Shown: positions 16,591-25,800, counted from the first letter of the stretch. The stretch is 64,000 nt of DNA from Ferruginibacter sp. HRS2-29 (GCF_024343615.1 NZ_RJUB01000144.1:311-64310); one strand, 5' to 3'. Made by a program: numbers and translations. Notes: generated by a model from the letters alone, not told the origin.

Positions 16591-19515
16591 TCAATATCCG
16601 AAAATCTCTTCCAGCGTCAGTTTCTTCACTTCGCCATATTTTTTCAGATCATCCTGTTTCAGATTTGATTCTGAAGCCACGATGCAGTAAGTGTAAGGCT
16701 TGTTAGCAATATTTTTGCTATGGAAAGTTTTCAGTTCATTATAACCGATGTTGTCTACCGTAGTGTAAATATTCTTACGGATATCATAATTCAACCCTTT
16801 CTGCTGTGCAGTGAGGTAATTGTAGATGATGCCATCCTGCGTGATGCGTTCGGTTTCGATATCTTTTTTGATACCGGCTTTCGCAAATTCAATATTCGCC
16901 TGCACATTCGGAAGGTCGTTCAGCAATTCGTTCATCGCCAATACTGCTTCATTGAATTTATCGGCCTGGCTGCCCACATAAGCGATCGTGTAGAACGGAT
17001 CTTCTTTTTTATCAGGCGATACAAAACTTGCAAAAGTAGAATAAGCCAGCGCCTTGCTTTCGCGGATCGTCTGGAATACCAATGCACCCATACCACCACC
17101 GAAATAATTGTTGAACATCGCTACATACGGCTCTTCTGCCGGGTTGTATGTGTTGCCATTCCTGATCCACCTTGTTTCCGCCTGCACCATTTTGTAATCG
17201 GCAAACAACACCTGGTTAGATGACTGCGTTGTTGGCGCAAACGAAGCTTTGGCCGGGGCTGCTGCAAATGCTGCCGGCAGTTTGTGGGCTTTTTTCAAAG
17301 AAGCAGTCAACGCTGCCAATGGTTTCGGGCCGTAGTACAATATCTTATGAGAATATTTGTACAGGTCGTGCAAAGTATTTACCAGTTCTTCAGAAGTGAT
17401 TTTACCCAGTTCGTCATTACTTAAAGTATAGTTGTATGGGTTTTTTGCACCAAAACGAGCGTAAGAAGTAAGGCCTCCCAAAATGGCGCCTTTGTTCAGC
17501 TTCGCATCCGTCCTGCTTTTAGCGAGCCTGGCTTTTAAAGATTTCAACGCCGTTTCATCGGCTTTACAATTTGCCAATACATTTTCAAATAACACAACCG
17601 CTTTGTCGAAGTTTTCCTGAAGGCCTTCAATGGTTACAGTTGTGTATTCTGCACCAGCACTGATGTTGAAGCTACAGGCTATCTTATAGAATTCTTTGGT
17701 GATCTCTTCAGCACTCATTTTATCAGTTCCCAGGAACTGCAGGTATTGGGCTGCAATGCCCAGTTTTTTATCATTCCAGGTGCCATAGTCGAAGCGGTAG
17801 CGCATGCGGAAAATGCTGTTATCTTTATTCTGTACATACAACACCTGTGCAGGCCCAACATTCGCTTTTTGCAGGTCTTTATTGTAATCCAGCCAAACAG
17901 GTTTTACTGCATTAGATGGCATTTTGTTGACCATCTTCACAAAATCCGATTGTTTGTTGGCATTGGTCTCTACCGGGGTGATGATCGGTTTTTCAACTTT
18001 CACCACATTGGCTTCACCTTTTCTTTTGAAAATAACCACATAATTATCCTGCAGGTATTTGTTCGCGAAAGCGATGATATCCTGTTTGGTAATTTTAGAA
18101 AGATTGTCAACATAAGCCACCTGCTTTTGCCAATCCAGTTCGTTGGTAAATGCGTCCATCAGGTCAGAAGCCCGTGAACCGTAGCTTTCCGAAGCCTGGA
18201 TCACCGTTTTCTTCTGGTTGTTGATGATAGACGTGATGAGGTTGTCGTCGAAATTTCCTTTTTTCAGGTTCTCAATTTCACCCAGCATCAATGCTTTTAC
18301 ATCTTCCAGCGATTGGTTTTGCGTAGCATTTCCACTCATGTACAGGATGCCGTAATCGATCAGGGTGAAAGCTGATGCAGATGCACGAAGCAGTTTTTGT
18401 TTCTTCACCAGGTTAAGGTCCATCAGGCCGGCTTTGCCATTGGTGAGGATCTGCCCGACAAGGTCTGCCAGCAATACATCCTTATCCTTGTTGCCTGGCA
18501 ACCTGAACCCGATGGTCACGCTTTCCGCATCCGGGCCAACCACTTCGGCTGTGACAGGTGCTGTGATAGGCGCTTCCGGCTGAAAGGCATATTTCGTTAC
18601 CGGTTTATTTTGCATGTAAGAAAAAGCGGCATCTACTTTTTTGATCATCACGTCAGGGTTAAAATCGCCGGACATGATCACCCCCATGTTGTTTGGAACA
18701 TAGTAGGTACGAAAATATTTTTCGATTTCGATCAACGATGGGTTTTTCAGATGTTCGATCGTACCGATGGTTGTCTGAAGGCCGTAGTTATGTTTTTTGA
18801 AAAGTTCTGCGAATAATTTTTCAAAGACTTTTCTGCCGTCGTTATCGAGTGTACGGTTTTTTTCTTCATACACCGCTTCCAGTTCGGTATGGAAGATCCT
18901 CAGCTGAGGGTTTCGGAAACGTTCGGCCTGTACAGCAAGGTATTTGTCGATAGAGCTTGCCGGCACATCATCCGTGTAAACTGTCTGTTCAAATGAAGTG
19001 AATGCATTCGTACCCTGTGCACCCATCGAGCTCATCATTTTATCATATTCATTCGCTATCGCAAACTTGCTGGCAACGCCGCTCACACTGTCGATGCGGT
19101 GATAGATCGCTTTGCGTTGTTCGGGATCGGTCGTTTTATTGTATTCTTCATAAAGCGCCGTGATCTTGTCCAGCTCCGGCTTTTCCTTCGACCAGTCGAG
19201 TGAACCGTATTTGTCGGTTCCTTTGAAGATCATATGTTCCAGGTAATGCGCCAGCCCGGTGTGAGTGGCGGGATCGGTTTTGCTACCGGCTTTCACCGCT
19301 ACATAACATTGTATCCGCGGGTCTTTGTTGGTCGGGCTCAAAATAACGGTCAGCCCGTTCTTGAGGGTATAAAACCTGGCTTTGTCGGGGTCATTGGTTA
19401 CATACTTATAGGTGTAACCGCCGCTGGTGGCTTCTTTCCACTCAATGGGCTTTGTTTGCGCAGTAGCGCATACAGTTGTAATGCCTAACAAAAAGGCCAT
19501 TCCTGTTTTGATCAT
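16591..19515 (-). CDS. M16 family metallopeptidase (pitrilysin-like)
   Basis: Secreted or periplasmic zinc protease of 974 residues with two M16 repeats. A signal peptide (1-19) is followed by the inverted zinc motif HYLEH (H90, E93, H94) in GLAHYLEHMIFKG; the distal glutamate lies in VYEEKNRTLDNDG. The second half (about 530-974) is the inactive partner module with the typical GGGMGALVFQTIRESKALAYS. Single-chain, two-repeat members of this family degrade peptides in a closed chamber. It is monocistronic, divergent from the hydrolase at 19625 and closed by a strong terminator. Confidence 0.93.
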   Translation of the reverse strand: MIKTGMAFLLGITTVCATAQTKPIEWKEATSGGYTYKYVTNDPDKARFYTLKNGLTVILSPTNKDPRIQCYVAVKAGSKTDPATHTGLAHYLEHMIFKGTDKYGSLDWSKEKPELDKITALYEEYNKTTDPEQRKAIYHRIDSVSGVASKFAIANEYDKMMSSMGAQGTNAFTSFEQTVYTDDVPASSIDKYLAVQAERFRNPQLRIFHTELEAVYEEKNRTLDNDGRKVFEKLFAELFKKHNYGLQTTIGTIEHLKNPSLIEIEKYFRTYYVPNNMGVIMSGDFNPDVMIKKVDAAFSYMQNKPVTKYAFQPEAPITAPVTAEVVGPDAESVTIGFRLPGNKDKDVLLADLVGQILTNGKAGLMDLNLVKKQKLLRASASAFTLIDYGILYMSGNATQNQSLEDVKALMLGEIENLKKGNFDDNLITSIINNQKKTVIQASESYGSRASDLMDAFTNELDWQKQVAYVDNLSKITKQDIIAFANKYLQDNYVVIFKRKGEANVVKVEKPIITPVETNANKQSDFVKMVNKMPSNAVKPVWLDYNKDLQKANVGPAQVLYVQNKDNSIFRMRYRFDYGTWNDKKLGIAAQYLQFLGTDKMSAEEITKEFYKIACSFNISAGAEYTTVTIEGLQENFDKAVVLFENVLANCKADETALKSLKARLAKSRTDAKLNKGAILGGLTSYARFGAKNPYNYTLSNDELGKITSEELVNTLHDLYKYSHKILYYGPKPLAALTASLKKAHKLPAAFAAAPAKASFAPTTQSSNQVLFADYKMVQAETRWIRNGNTYNPAEEPYVAMFNNYFGGGMGALVFQTIRESKALAYSTFASFVSPDKKEDPFYTIAYVGSQADKFNEAVLAMNELLNDLPNVQANIEFAKAGIKKDIETERITQDGIIYNYLTAQQKGLNYDIRKNIYTTVDNIGYNELKTFHSKNIANKPYTYCIVASESNLKQDDLKKYGEVKKLTLEEIFGY

Positions 19516-19600
19516 GTCTATATATTTTTCTGGTTATTTTACGGGGCTAAATTTAGTCATATTAATAGAACTATCTTTCAATTTTATTAAGGCTTTCGCC

Positions 19601-19608
19601 TAATTTTG
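19601..19608 (+). promoter_or_regulatory. Candidate -7 box of the alpha/beta hydrolase operon
   Basis: TAATTTTG is an exact TAnnTTTG match, 17 bp upstream of the ATG at 19625. On the other strand TAAATTTA (19548-19555) may serve the M16 gene. Confidence 0.5.
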
Positions 19609-19624
19609 AAAATATTACTTTAAG

Positions 19625-20560
19625 ATGAAAAAAACACTGCGGCGCGTTCTCAAGGTTATCCTTGTACTATTTATCCTGCTGAATATTGTGGTGATATTTC
19701 ATGCGTATAAATTCACCCATTTTTACAATTATGGGGAGGTGACGGTAAAGCCTGCCAACCAAAAGACCGGCTGGGACAAAACGAAAGAGATCCTTTTCGG
19801 TTTCAATACTGCCAAGCGGCCCGATAGTGTTCCCGCGGGCAATTTCTCTACTATCTACTTTAGTACAAAAGATAACCTTAAACTTCAGGCATGGGATTTT
19901 AAAGTGGATTCTGCAAAAGGAACCGTGGTGATGTTTCACGGACATGGCAGCAACAAAGCGGCTATATTGACCGAGGCGGAAGGCTTTCGCCACCTGGGAT
20001 ACAATACCCTGCTCGTCGATTTCAGGGCGCATGGCAACAGCGAGGGAAATACTACTACCATTGGTTACAAGGAAGCGGAAGATATAAAACTGGCGTATGA
20101 TCATGTAAAGATCTCGGGAGAAAAAAATATCATTCTCTGGGGTATATCCATGGGCGCTGCCAGCATCACGAAAGCCATGCACGATTATAAGCTGGAGCCA
20201 TCCAGGGTGATCCTCGAAATGCCTTTCGGTTCATTGCCGGATGCCGTGAGGGGGCGTATCAAAATGATGCATTTGCCGGCAGAGCCATTAAGTACGCTGC
20301 TGACATTCTGGGGTGGAACTATCCGTGGTTTCTGGGCGTATAACCTGAAACCCGAAGAATATGTGAAAGACATCAAATGCCCCGTGTTGCTGCAATGGGG
20401 AAAGAATGATCCGCGGGTGACAGAAAAAGAAACCAATGCGGTATATGCAAATATTAAAACTGCCAAAAAACTGGTGGTGTACGAAAACAGCGGCCACGAA
20501 AGCCTTTGCAAGAAAGAGCACGAAAAATGGATGGCCGAAATAACCGCATTTTTACCATAA
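19625..20560 (+). CDS. Membrane-anchored alpha/beta hydrolase
   Basis: 311-residue serine hydrolase of the BAAT/Hydrolase_4 type. One N-terminal hydrophobic segment (about 8-28) probably anchors it to the inner membrane. Seen: the oxyanion region VVMFHGHGSNKA, the nucleophile elbow GISMGA (GxSxG), the acidic-residue region LLQWGKNDPRV, and the catalytic histidine NSGHESLC. The substrate is unknown. Its stop codon overlaps the queA start by one base (TAATG), so the two genes are translationally coupled. Confidence 0.88.
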   Translation: MKKTLRRVLKVILVLFILLNIVVIFHAYKFTHFYNYGEVTVKPANQKTGWDKTKEILFGFNTAKRPDSVPAGNFSTIYFSTKDNLKLQAWDFKVDSAKGTVVMFHGHGSNKAAILTEAEGFRHLGYNTLLVDFRAHGNSEGNTTTIGYKEAEDIKLAYDHVKISGEKNIILWGISMGAASITKAMHDYKLEPSRVILEMPFGSLPDAVRGRIKMMHLPAEPLSTLLTFWGGTIRGFWAYNLKPEEYVKDIKCPVLLQWGKNDPRVTEKETNAVYANIKTAKKLVVYENSGHESLCKKEHEKWMAEITAFLP

Positions 20561-21786
20561 TGAAACCATCAGAGATCTCCATACTGGATTATACCTATGA
20601 CCTGCCGGATGACAGGGTCGCATTGCACCCGCTCGAACAAAGGGATGCGTCTAAATTACTCAGTTATAAAAAAGGAAAAATATCAGAAGATGTATTTTCC
20701 AACATCGGTGATCATTTACCCGAAGGGTGCCTGCTTGTTTTCAACAATACCAAAGTGATCAATGCACGCATCAGTTTTTTTAAAAGTACGGGGGCCCGTA
20801 TCGAGGTGTTTTGCCTGGAGCCTTACGAAAGTGTAAATGAGTACGTTACGGTGATGAGTAAAACGGGAAGTGTGAAATGGAAATGTTTTGTCGGCGGTGC
20901 CGCAAAGTGGAAAGAAGAGCGTATTCAAAAAGATATTGTTGTCAATGGAAAGCCTGTTTCACTTTATGCAGCCAGGTCTGGAAAGGAAGGAGAGGCTTAT
21001 ATTGTAGAATTTAGCTGGGAACCGGCAGATATCAGCTTTGCTGCCATTTTACAATCAGCCGGTAATGTGCCATTGCCGCCTTATATCAAACGTACCACCG
21101 ATGACGAGGATGTATCCCGCTACCAGACCATCTTTGCGGAGCATGAAGGATCCGTGGCGGCGCCTACGGCAGGGATTCATTTCACCGAAAGTATTTTTGA
21201 AAAATTAACAGCAAAAAGCATTCAGCGGTTGTTTGTTACGCTGCATGTGGGTGCCGGTACATTCAAGCCGGTAAAAGCCGAAAAGATGGAAGGGCATGAA
21301 ATGCATGCGGAATATATCGATGTGAGCAGGGGAGCTATTGAAGAATTGTTGTGTTACGAAACTGTAGCTGCTGTTGGTACCACATCCTTGCGCACGCTCG
21401 AATCTTTGTACTGGCTTGGCGTGAAAGCCTCACTGGATCCTTCAGCAAAACAACTCGACATCAGACAATGGGATGTATATGAACCTCGCCTGCGGGATAT
21501 GGCATTGCCGGCCAAAGACGCACTTACTGCTTTACTCAGCTGGATGGAGGAAAACGGGCAGTCAAACATTTTTACCCGTACACAATTGCTGATCGCACCG
21601 GGATATCGCTTCCGGATTGTCAAAATACTCATTACTAATTTTCATCAGCCACAGTCCACATTACTGTTACTCGTAGCGGCGGCCATCGGCGATGACTGGA
21701 AAAAAATGTATGCGTATGCAATGGAGAATGGGTTCAGGTTTTTGAGTTATGGGGATGGGAACGTGATTGAAGTCAATGGTGAATAG
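20560..21786 (+). CDS. queA: S-adenosylmethionine:tRNA ribosyltransferase-isomerase QueA
   Basis: Transfers and isomerises the ribose of SAM onto 7-aminomethyl-7-deazaguanine in tRNA, giving epoxyqueuosine. Seen: YDLPDDRVALHPLEQRDASKLL, the FNNTKVINARI block, TAGIHFTESIFEKL, HVGAGTFKPVK and NFHQPQSTLLLLVAA near the C-terminus, all family landmarks. The ATG at 20560 overlaps the hydrolase stop and gives 408 residues; a longer in-frame extension upstream lies inside the hydrolase and is not needed. The last residues (VNGE) and the stop are encoded by the GGTGAAT heptamer element. Confidence 0.95.
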   Translation: MKPSEISILDYTYDLPDDRVALHPLEQRDASKLLSYKKGKISEDVFSNIGDHLPEGCLLVFNNTKVINARISFFKSTGARIEVFCLEPYESVNEYVTVMSKTGSVKWKCFVGGAAKWKEERIQKDIVVNGKPVSLYAARSGKEGEAYIVEFSWEPADISFAAILQSAGNVPLPPYIKRTTDDEDVSRYQTIFAEHEGSVAAPTAGIHFTESIFEKLTAKSIQRLFVTLHVGAGTFKPVKAEKMEGHEMHAEYIDVSRGAIEELLCYETVAAVGTTSLRTLESLYWLGVKASLDPSAKQLDIRQWDVYEPRLRDMALPAKDALTALLSWMEENGQSNIFTRTQLLIAPGYRFRIVKILITNFHQPQSTLLLLVAAAIGDDWKKMYAYAMENGFRFLSYGDGNVIEVNGE

Positions 21787-22020
21787 TGAATGGTGAATGG
21801 TGAATGGTGAAATCTTCGGGGCATGTAAATTAGCTTGAATTTTATGCAATCAGGAATTTTTTAGATAACAAAAAGCGCAATCATTTCGATTGCGCTTTTT
21901 GTTATACCAGTATTAAAAACTTCTGTAAATAAAAACTTGATTTAAAAACAACCTTCGAAGGTTTCACTATTCACTATTCACTATTCACTATTCACTATTC
22001 ACTATTCACCATTCACTTAC
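21777..22020. repeat. GGTGAAT heptamer element between queA and L,D-transpeptidase
   Basis: The left arm (21777-21812) has five heptads of GGTGAAT/AGTGAAT and contains the queA stop codon. The right arm (about 21951-22018) has eight heptads of the reverse complement (ACTATTC/ACCATTC) and ends 8 bp before the transpeptidase stop. Inner ends resemble those of 7022-7184 (GTGAAA..CTTCG and CTTCGAAGGTTTCAC). A strong terminator sits in the middle. The arms differ in copy number. Confidence 0.9.
21867..21903. terminator. Bidirectional terminator between convergent genes
   Basis: AACAAAAAGCGCAATC is paired with GATTGCGCTTTTTGTT around ATTTC, an almost perfect 16-bp stem with U-tracts on both strands. 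It serves queA and the leftward L,D-transpeptidase gene. Confidence 0.92.
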
Positions 22021-22025
22021 CAATC

Positions 22026-22574
22026 CTATGGTTGAATGGTAACGTTGGTGCCTACTGGTATGTAACTGAACAGGTCCTTCATCTCCGTATATTTTACCGA
22101 CACACATCCATCGGTCCAGTTGTAAAAATTATCTACGGTCCATTCTTCTTCGGGCCGGGTGGCGTGAATTGCTATCCCATCGCCGATGCGGGCATTTTTA
22201 GGGATCAATCCCTGTGCTTTACGCTCGTTGAATCTTTTATAACTTTCGTTGGTAGGATAATCCAGGAGTAGTTCCGGGCCCCATTTCGGATGGATCTTTT
22301 TGAGGATGATCTTGAAACTGCCGGTAGGCGTACGTTTATCACCTTCCCTCATTTTGTCGCTCAGGTCTTTGCTGCCAAATACGATGGGGTAAGTGGCATA
22401 CCAGCCTTCATCGTCGAATACTTTCAATTCGTAATCGCTTTTGTCGACGATGATGTAATAAGGGTTTTCTGAAGTGCTTACTTTTTTCAGTTTGGTCGAT
22501 CGGGCGGGCATATAACCCATCAAAAGGCTCATCGGAACCAAAGCCAGCAGAGGAAGATAAAAGCGGTGTTTCAT
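22026..22574 (-). CDS. L,D-transpeptidase (YkuD family)
   Basis: 182-residue exported enzyme that can form L,D crosslinks or other transfers on peptidoglycan stem peptides. A signal peptide/anchor spans residues 1-24 (LLALVPMSLLMGYMPA). The YkuD domain spans about 38-180 with the catalytic block: histidine in GIAIHATRP and cysteine in NWTDGCVSVK (the usual SxGC is TDGC here). It also has TPTGSFKI near the domain start. It is monocistronic and transcribed towards the terminator it shares with queA. Confidence 0.88.
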   Translation of the reverse strand: MKHRFYLPLLALVPMSLLMGYMPARSTKLKKVSTSENPYYIIVDKSDYELKVFDDEGWYATYPIVFGSKDLSDKMREGDKRTPTGSFKIILKKIHPKWGPELLLDYPTNESYKRFNERKAQGLIPKNARIGDGIAIHATRPEEEWTVDNFYNWTDGCVSVKYTEMKDLFSYIPVGTNVTIQP

Positions 22575-22830
22575 TTTTCAGGAGAATTTTGCTTTGATTG
22601 TCAACGCCCGGTCACCGTTAAATATTTTATCGTGTGGGTAACATTGACAATCTGTCGTGAAAATAAATATTTTTTTATACCGGCAAGCTAAAAAAAGGTG
22701 AAAATTTTTAAATGTGGAAAGCTAGGGTACGGGTGTCGGGTGACGGGTTTGTTGATCGTGTAAAAGGCTTAACCGCGGAGAACATGAGGGAGCAGAGTTT
22801 TGGCAGAGATAAACTGAATTCTGTGAGAAC

Positions 22831-22874
22831 TTCTTCCCGTCTTCCCGGCTAATTTGTCGGGAAGACGGGAAGAA
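22831..22874. repeat. Perfect 17-bp inverted repeat
   Basis: TTCTTCCCGTCTTCCCG is followed after 10 bases by its exact reverse complement, 22858-22874. A weaker outer inverted repeat (AAAAGGC..AACCGC at about 22757 and GCGGTTGCCTTTT at about 22903) brackets it, suggesting a small compound palindromic element. It lies between the OMP terminator and the transpeptidase promoter region. The rest of 22575-22973 shows no reading frame of interest. Confidence 0.75.
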
Positions 22875-22922
22875 AAAGAATTGAGTTGATAACCCATCAG
22901 CTGCGGTTGCCTTTTCAATAAA

Positions 22923-22950
22923 AAACCCCTCGCCTGCAAGCGAAGGGTTT
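22923..22950 (-). terminator. Terminator of the sigma/anti-sigma/OMP operon
   Basis: AAACCCCTCGC is paired with GCGAAGGGTTT (one mismatch) around CTGCAA. On the minus strand the stem is followed by T-rich sequence. It lies 24 bp past the OMP gene stop. Confidence 0.85.
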
Positions 22951-22973
22951 ACCCAAAAAGTAATAAAAAACTA

Positions 22974-23858
22974 TTACCAGTTACTTAACCTGATACCAAC
23001 GGTGTATGGTTTGATATCAAGTGTATGTTCAAACATAGATTTCGGACTGTAAGAACCGTACAACCTTACCGGGCCAAGGCCAAGCTCTGCTACATAACTC
23101 AGCTTGAATCTTTCCAGGTCGTATTCGCCTTTGTTCTTTTCTTTACCACGTTCGTCGCTGCGTTGTTTGTTGCGCTGGCTGTAAAGATATCCGGCACTAA
23201 CGCCTACGCTTAAACTAACCCCTTTTTTAGAACTGGCCCTGTTGGAAGCGAAGTTCAGCATCAGCGGCACTGTGAGGTAATCGGCCGCAAGTTTGTTTTT
23301 GCTGAACGAAATGGAATCGCGGAAAATGAACGCGCCGGTTGTTTGTGCACCGCCGCTGTATGGGATCACTCCATTTTCCTTAAAGCTGATATTAGATTTA
23401 AAACGGTAGTTGTTCAACTCCAGTCCAAGTCCGTATTTCAGGTTGATATTTCTTTTCACCAGGCTCAGGCGCTGCATGAAGAACCAGATATTCACATTCA
23501 CACTTTTGCCTGTGCGTAGCTTGAAATCGTTGCCGGAAAATGCCGGAGACCCTGGCCTGTTTACAAGATACCCGCCGGGGTTGGCATAATTCGTCTGATC
23601 GTTGTAGTTAGCAAAACCAAGATCGAGAACGAAGAAATTGGTACTTACTTTTGAATTCGATCTCCTGCTGGAATAAGTGCGCTTCATTACGATGGAGCTG
23701 CTGTCATTTCCGCTGCCTCTTTTTCCTTTTTTGATGATGAGTATGTTGCCGATACGCATGGTGTCATTGCGTTCTTTAATTACTCTTACAGTGTCATTTT
23801 GGGCATACGCTACTGTGCAAAGCATTGCCATTGCTAATAAAAGTGTTAGCCTTTTCAT
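22974..23858 (-). CDS. Outer-membrane beta-barrel protein
   Basis: 294-residue protein with signal peptide (1-19, ending AYAQ), a basic Ser/Gly-rich linker (KKGKRGSGNDSSS), then alternating amphipathic strands from about residue 75 to the C-terminus (for example LKYGLGLELNNYRFKSNI and GVSLSVGVSAGYLYSQR). This is the PorT-like outer-membrane barrel pattern. The ligand is unknown. It is the last gene of an operon with an ECF sigma factor and an anti-sigma-like membrane protein, so it may be a target or sensor of that envelope response. Confidence 0.8.
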   Translation of the reverse strand: MKRLTLLLAMAMLCTVAYAQNDTVRVIKERNDTMRIGNILIIKKGKRGSGNDSSSIVMKRTYSSRRSNSKVSTNFFVLDLGFANYNDQTNYANPGGYLVNRPGSPAFSGNDFKLRTGKSVNVNIWFFMQRLSLVKRNINLKYGLGLELNNYRFKSNISFKENGVIPYSGGAQTTGAFIFRDSISFSKNKLAADYLTVPLMLNFASNRASSKKGVSLSVGVSAGYLYSQRNKQRSDERGKEKNKGEYDLERFKLSYVAELGLGPVRLYGSYSPKSMFEHTLDIKPYTVGIRLSNW

Positions 23859-23881
23859 ATACGTTGTTTTAATTGTGCTGA

Positions 23882-24979
23882 TTATTTTAGTGCGATTTCA
23901 AAGCCTGCGATCTTTAATCCGTTCCCGGTTTTGATGTTGGCTTTACGGGTAATGGTTCTTTTTATTTTTCTAAAAAATCCTGCAGCTTTTGTCCGGGAGA
24001 CGTCTTCCTCGTTCAAATACAGGATGCGGTCATCATTGGTTTCTTCGGTCAGGCTCGCTGTTGAGGCAATGCTGTTCTTCTGCACATCGAGCATATTGAT
24101 ATCCCTCAGGTCCGGTTTCTTTTGAAGGGCGCTGATGGCCATTTCTTCATTCGTTTTTTCCGGGCTTATCTTTTCTACCTGCTGGCTTTTGTGAACGGCC
24201 AGCAAAGGGGTTTCTTCAGGTATTTCTTTTTTGGTTAGCGGCAACACTTTTTCCACAGGTACTTTTACTTCTTTGTTGCTGGCCATCTGCTGCCGGGGCT
24301 TTCTTTCTTCCGCCTGTACATCGTCGGGTGTAATAGCTTTTACATCTGCTGTATTGCTGTTGGCGGTTTCAGGAGCAGTTGACGCACTGTTTTTTTGCTG
24401 GTCAACACTTTCCGTTTTTGTTGCCAGTTCGCTGCCGGAACCTTCTGTTTTAATACTGGCCGTGCCAGGGTTTGCTGTTTCTTTATTGTTGATAAAAGTG
24501 ATGGTGGCAAAAAATCCTGCGCCTATCAATACCGCAGCTACTGCCCATCTTACAAATCTTCCTGCAACCACGTTGTCTTTTTCTTTGCGGTATAGCAGGT
24601 GTTTTTGTTCAAAGATCACTTTATCATCCGCATCTAGTGTTGCCAGTTGCAGGATGTTCCATTCTTTTTGCAGGTAGGCATCTGCGCCGATAGTTTTTTG
24701 CAATGCACCTGCTTCTTCCTCATCCAGTTCCTTATCCAGCAGCATCAGCATTTTTTCTTCCATCGTATCTTCTGCAAGCGAGGTCCTGAGCAGGCTGTTT
24801 TTATCAAATACCGGCAATTCATCCGGCGTAAGCACCACATCCTGCAACTGCTGCAATTCTGCCTGCAGGTCGGGATTTTGTGCTACGAATTCTTCCACGG
24901 TTTTTCTTTCCGCTACAGACAACTCGTTGTCGATGTAGAGAAGAAAGATTGTTTCGTAATTATCGCGGTTGATGTTCAT
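23882..24979 (-). CDS. Anti-sigma factor-like transmembrane protein
   Basis: 365-residue single-pass inner-membrane protein. The cytoplasmic N-terminal half contains acidic helical repeats (IDNELSVAERKTVEEFVAQNP and LDKELDEEEAGALQKTIGA), typical of sigma-binding anti-sigma domains in Bacteroidota. One TM helix at about 145-163 (WAVAAVLIGAGFFATITF) is followed by a long periplasmic Ser/Thr/Glu-rich tail. It sits between the ECF sigma gene (26 bp upstream) and an outer-membrane protein gene, which fits a membrane-bound regulator. No catalytic motif was found. Confidence 0.8.
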   Translation of the reverse strand: MNINRDNYETIFLLYIDNELSVAERKTVEEFVAQNPDLQAELQQLQDVVLTPDELPVFDKNSLLRTSLAEDTMEEKMLMLLDKELDEEEAGALQKTIGADAYLQKEWNILQLATLDADDKVIFEQKHLLYRKEKDNVVAGRFVRWAVAAVLIGAGFFATITFINNKETANPGTASIKTEGSGSELATKTESVDQQKNSASTAPETANSNTADVKAITPDDVQAEERKPRQQMASNKEVKVPVEKVLPLTKKEIPEETPLLAVHKSQQVEKISPEKTNEEMAISALQKKPDLRDINMLDVQKNSIASTASLTEETNDDRILYLNEEDVSRTKAAGFFRKIKRTITRKANIKTGNGLKIAGFEIALK

Positions 24980-25005
24980 TTAATTAATTGTTTGACCAGG
25001 TTTCC

Positions 25006-25491
25006 TCAGATCACATTTTCCGGTTTGATGATATATGCCTTCAGCTGCAAACGGGCCCTGTGCAGGTAAACTTTCACCTGGCTCTCGTTCAGGCCGGTGA
25101 TCTCCCCGATCTCTGCATAGTTATATCCTTCGTAATCTTTCAGCATCACCAGGCTCCGTTGGGTTTCGCTCAGCTGGCTGAGGGCTTCCTGGAGGATCCT
25201 TTTGGTATTGTTCTGCTGCTGGTTTACACCTAAAGCCGTTTCTGAAAATTCATCCTTATAACTCACCCTTTTGCTCTTGCGGATATGATCGATCATCTGG
25301 TTGTAGGCGATCGTGAATAAAAAACTCTTGCTTTTTTCAGTGATCACCTGCTCCCTGTTGATCCATAGTTTTTCAAATGCCCCCTGTATAACGTCCTTTG
25401 CATCCTCTTCGTTACGAAGATTCTTCAGGATAAAGCGGTAAACATTATCCGAGTAAAGGTTCACACATTCGTTATATTCTCTTTCAGTCAT
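25006..25491 (-). CDS. ECF-type RNA polymerase sigma factor
   Basis: 161-residue sigma-70 family factor of the extracytoplasmic function group. Region 2 spans about 10-75 (YRFILKNLRNEEDAKDVIQGAFEK and SFLFTIAYNQMIDHIRK). Region 4 spans about 105-155, with the helix-turn-helix NYAEIGEITGLNESQVKVYLHRAR. It presumably directs transcription of its own operon, whose next gene encodes a membrane anti-sigma-like protein. A weak -7-like TAACTTTA occurs just upstream on the minus strand. Confidence 0.93.
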   Translation of the reverse strand: MTEREYNECVNLYSDNVYRFILKNLRNEEDAKDVIQGAFEKLWINREQVITEKSKSFLFTIAYNQMIDHIRKSKRVSYKDEFSETALGVNQQQNNTKRILQEALSQLSETQRSLVMLKDYEGYNYAEIGEITGLNESQVKVYLHRARLQLKAYIIKPENVI

Positions 25492-25584
25492 ACAGTTTGT
25501 CAGAAGCGGTAAAGTTAATCCAGATCGTTCGTTTTAGGTTATACGAATAGAAAAAAGGAAAAGTTACAGGGAATTTAAAAAAAA

Positions 25585-25800
25585 TTATGAAGGGATATGA
25601 AAAATGCCCCTGGTGATGAAATTCAGCGGGGAAGAGGCGCCCCCAGGTATATCTTTTTGTTCGGTGCATTTGCCGGCAGGATTTTCTTTGAGGCAGGAAC
25701 CCATACAGGAAGGGGGTGTTGAAGCACGTCCGTTCATCAGCAACCACGTAAATACCAATGCCAGTACTAGAAAAAGGGGGATATCTTTTTTGATCTGCAT
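25585..25800 (-). CDS. Small exported Cys-containing protein (uncertain)
   Basis: A 71-residue frame in an otherwise empty 490-bp gap. It has a convincing N-terminal hydrophobic helix after two lysines (IPLFLVLALVFTWLLMNG), followed by a short tail with three cysteines in PSCMGSCLKENPAGKC. This looks like a small secreted or membrane-tethered peptide. It ends about 94 bp upstream of the ECF sigma start on the same strand. No homologue is recognised and it could be spurious. The remainder of the gap holds the kbl promoter and leader. Confidence 0.45.
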   Translation of the reverse strand: MQIKKDIPLFLVLALVFTWLLMNGRASTPPSCMGSCLKENPAGKCTEQKDIPGGASSPLNFITRGIFHIPS

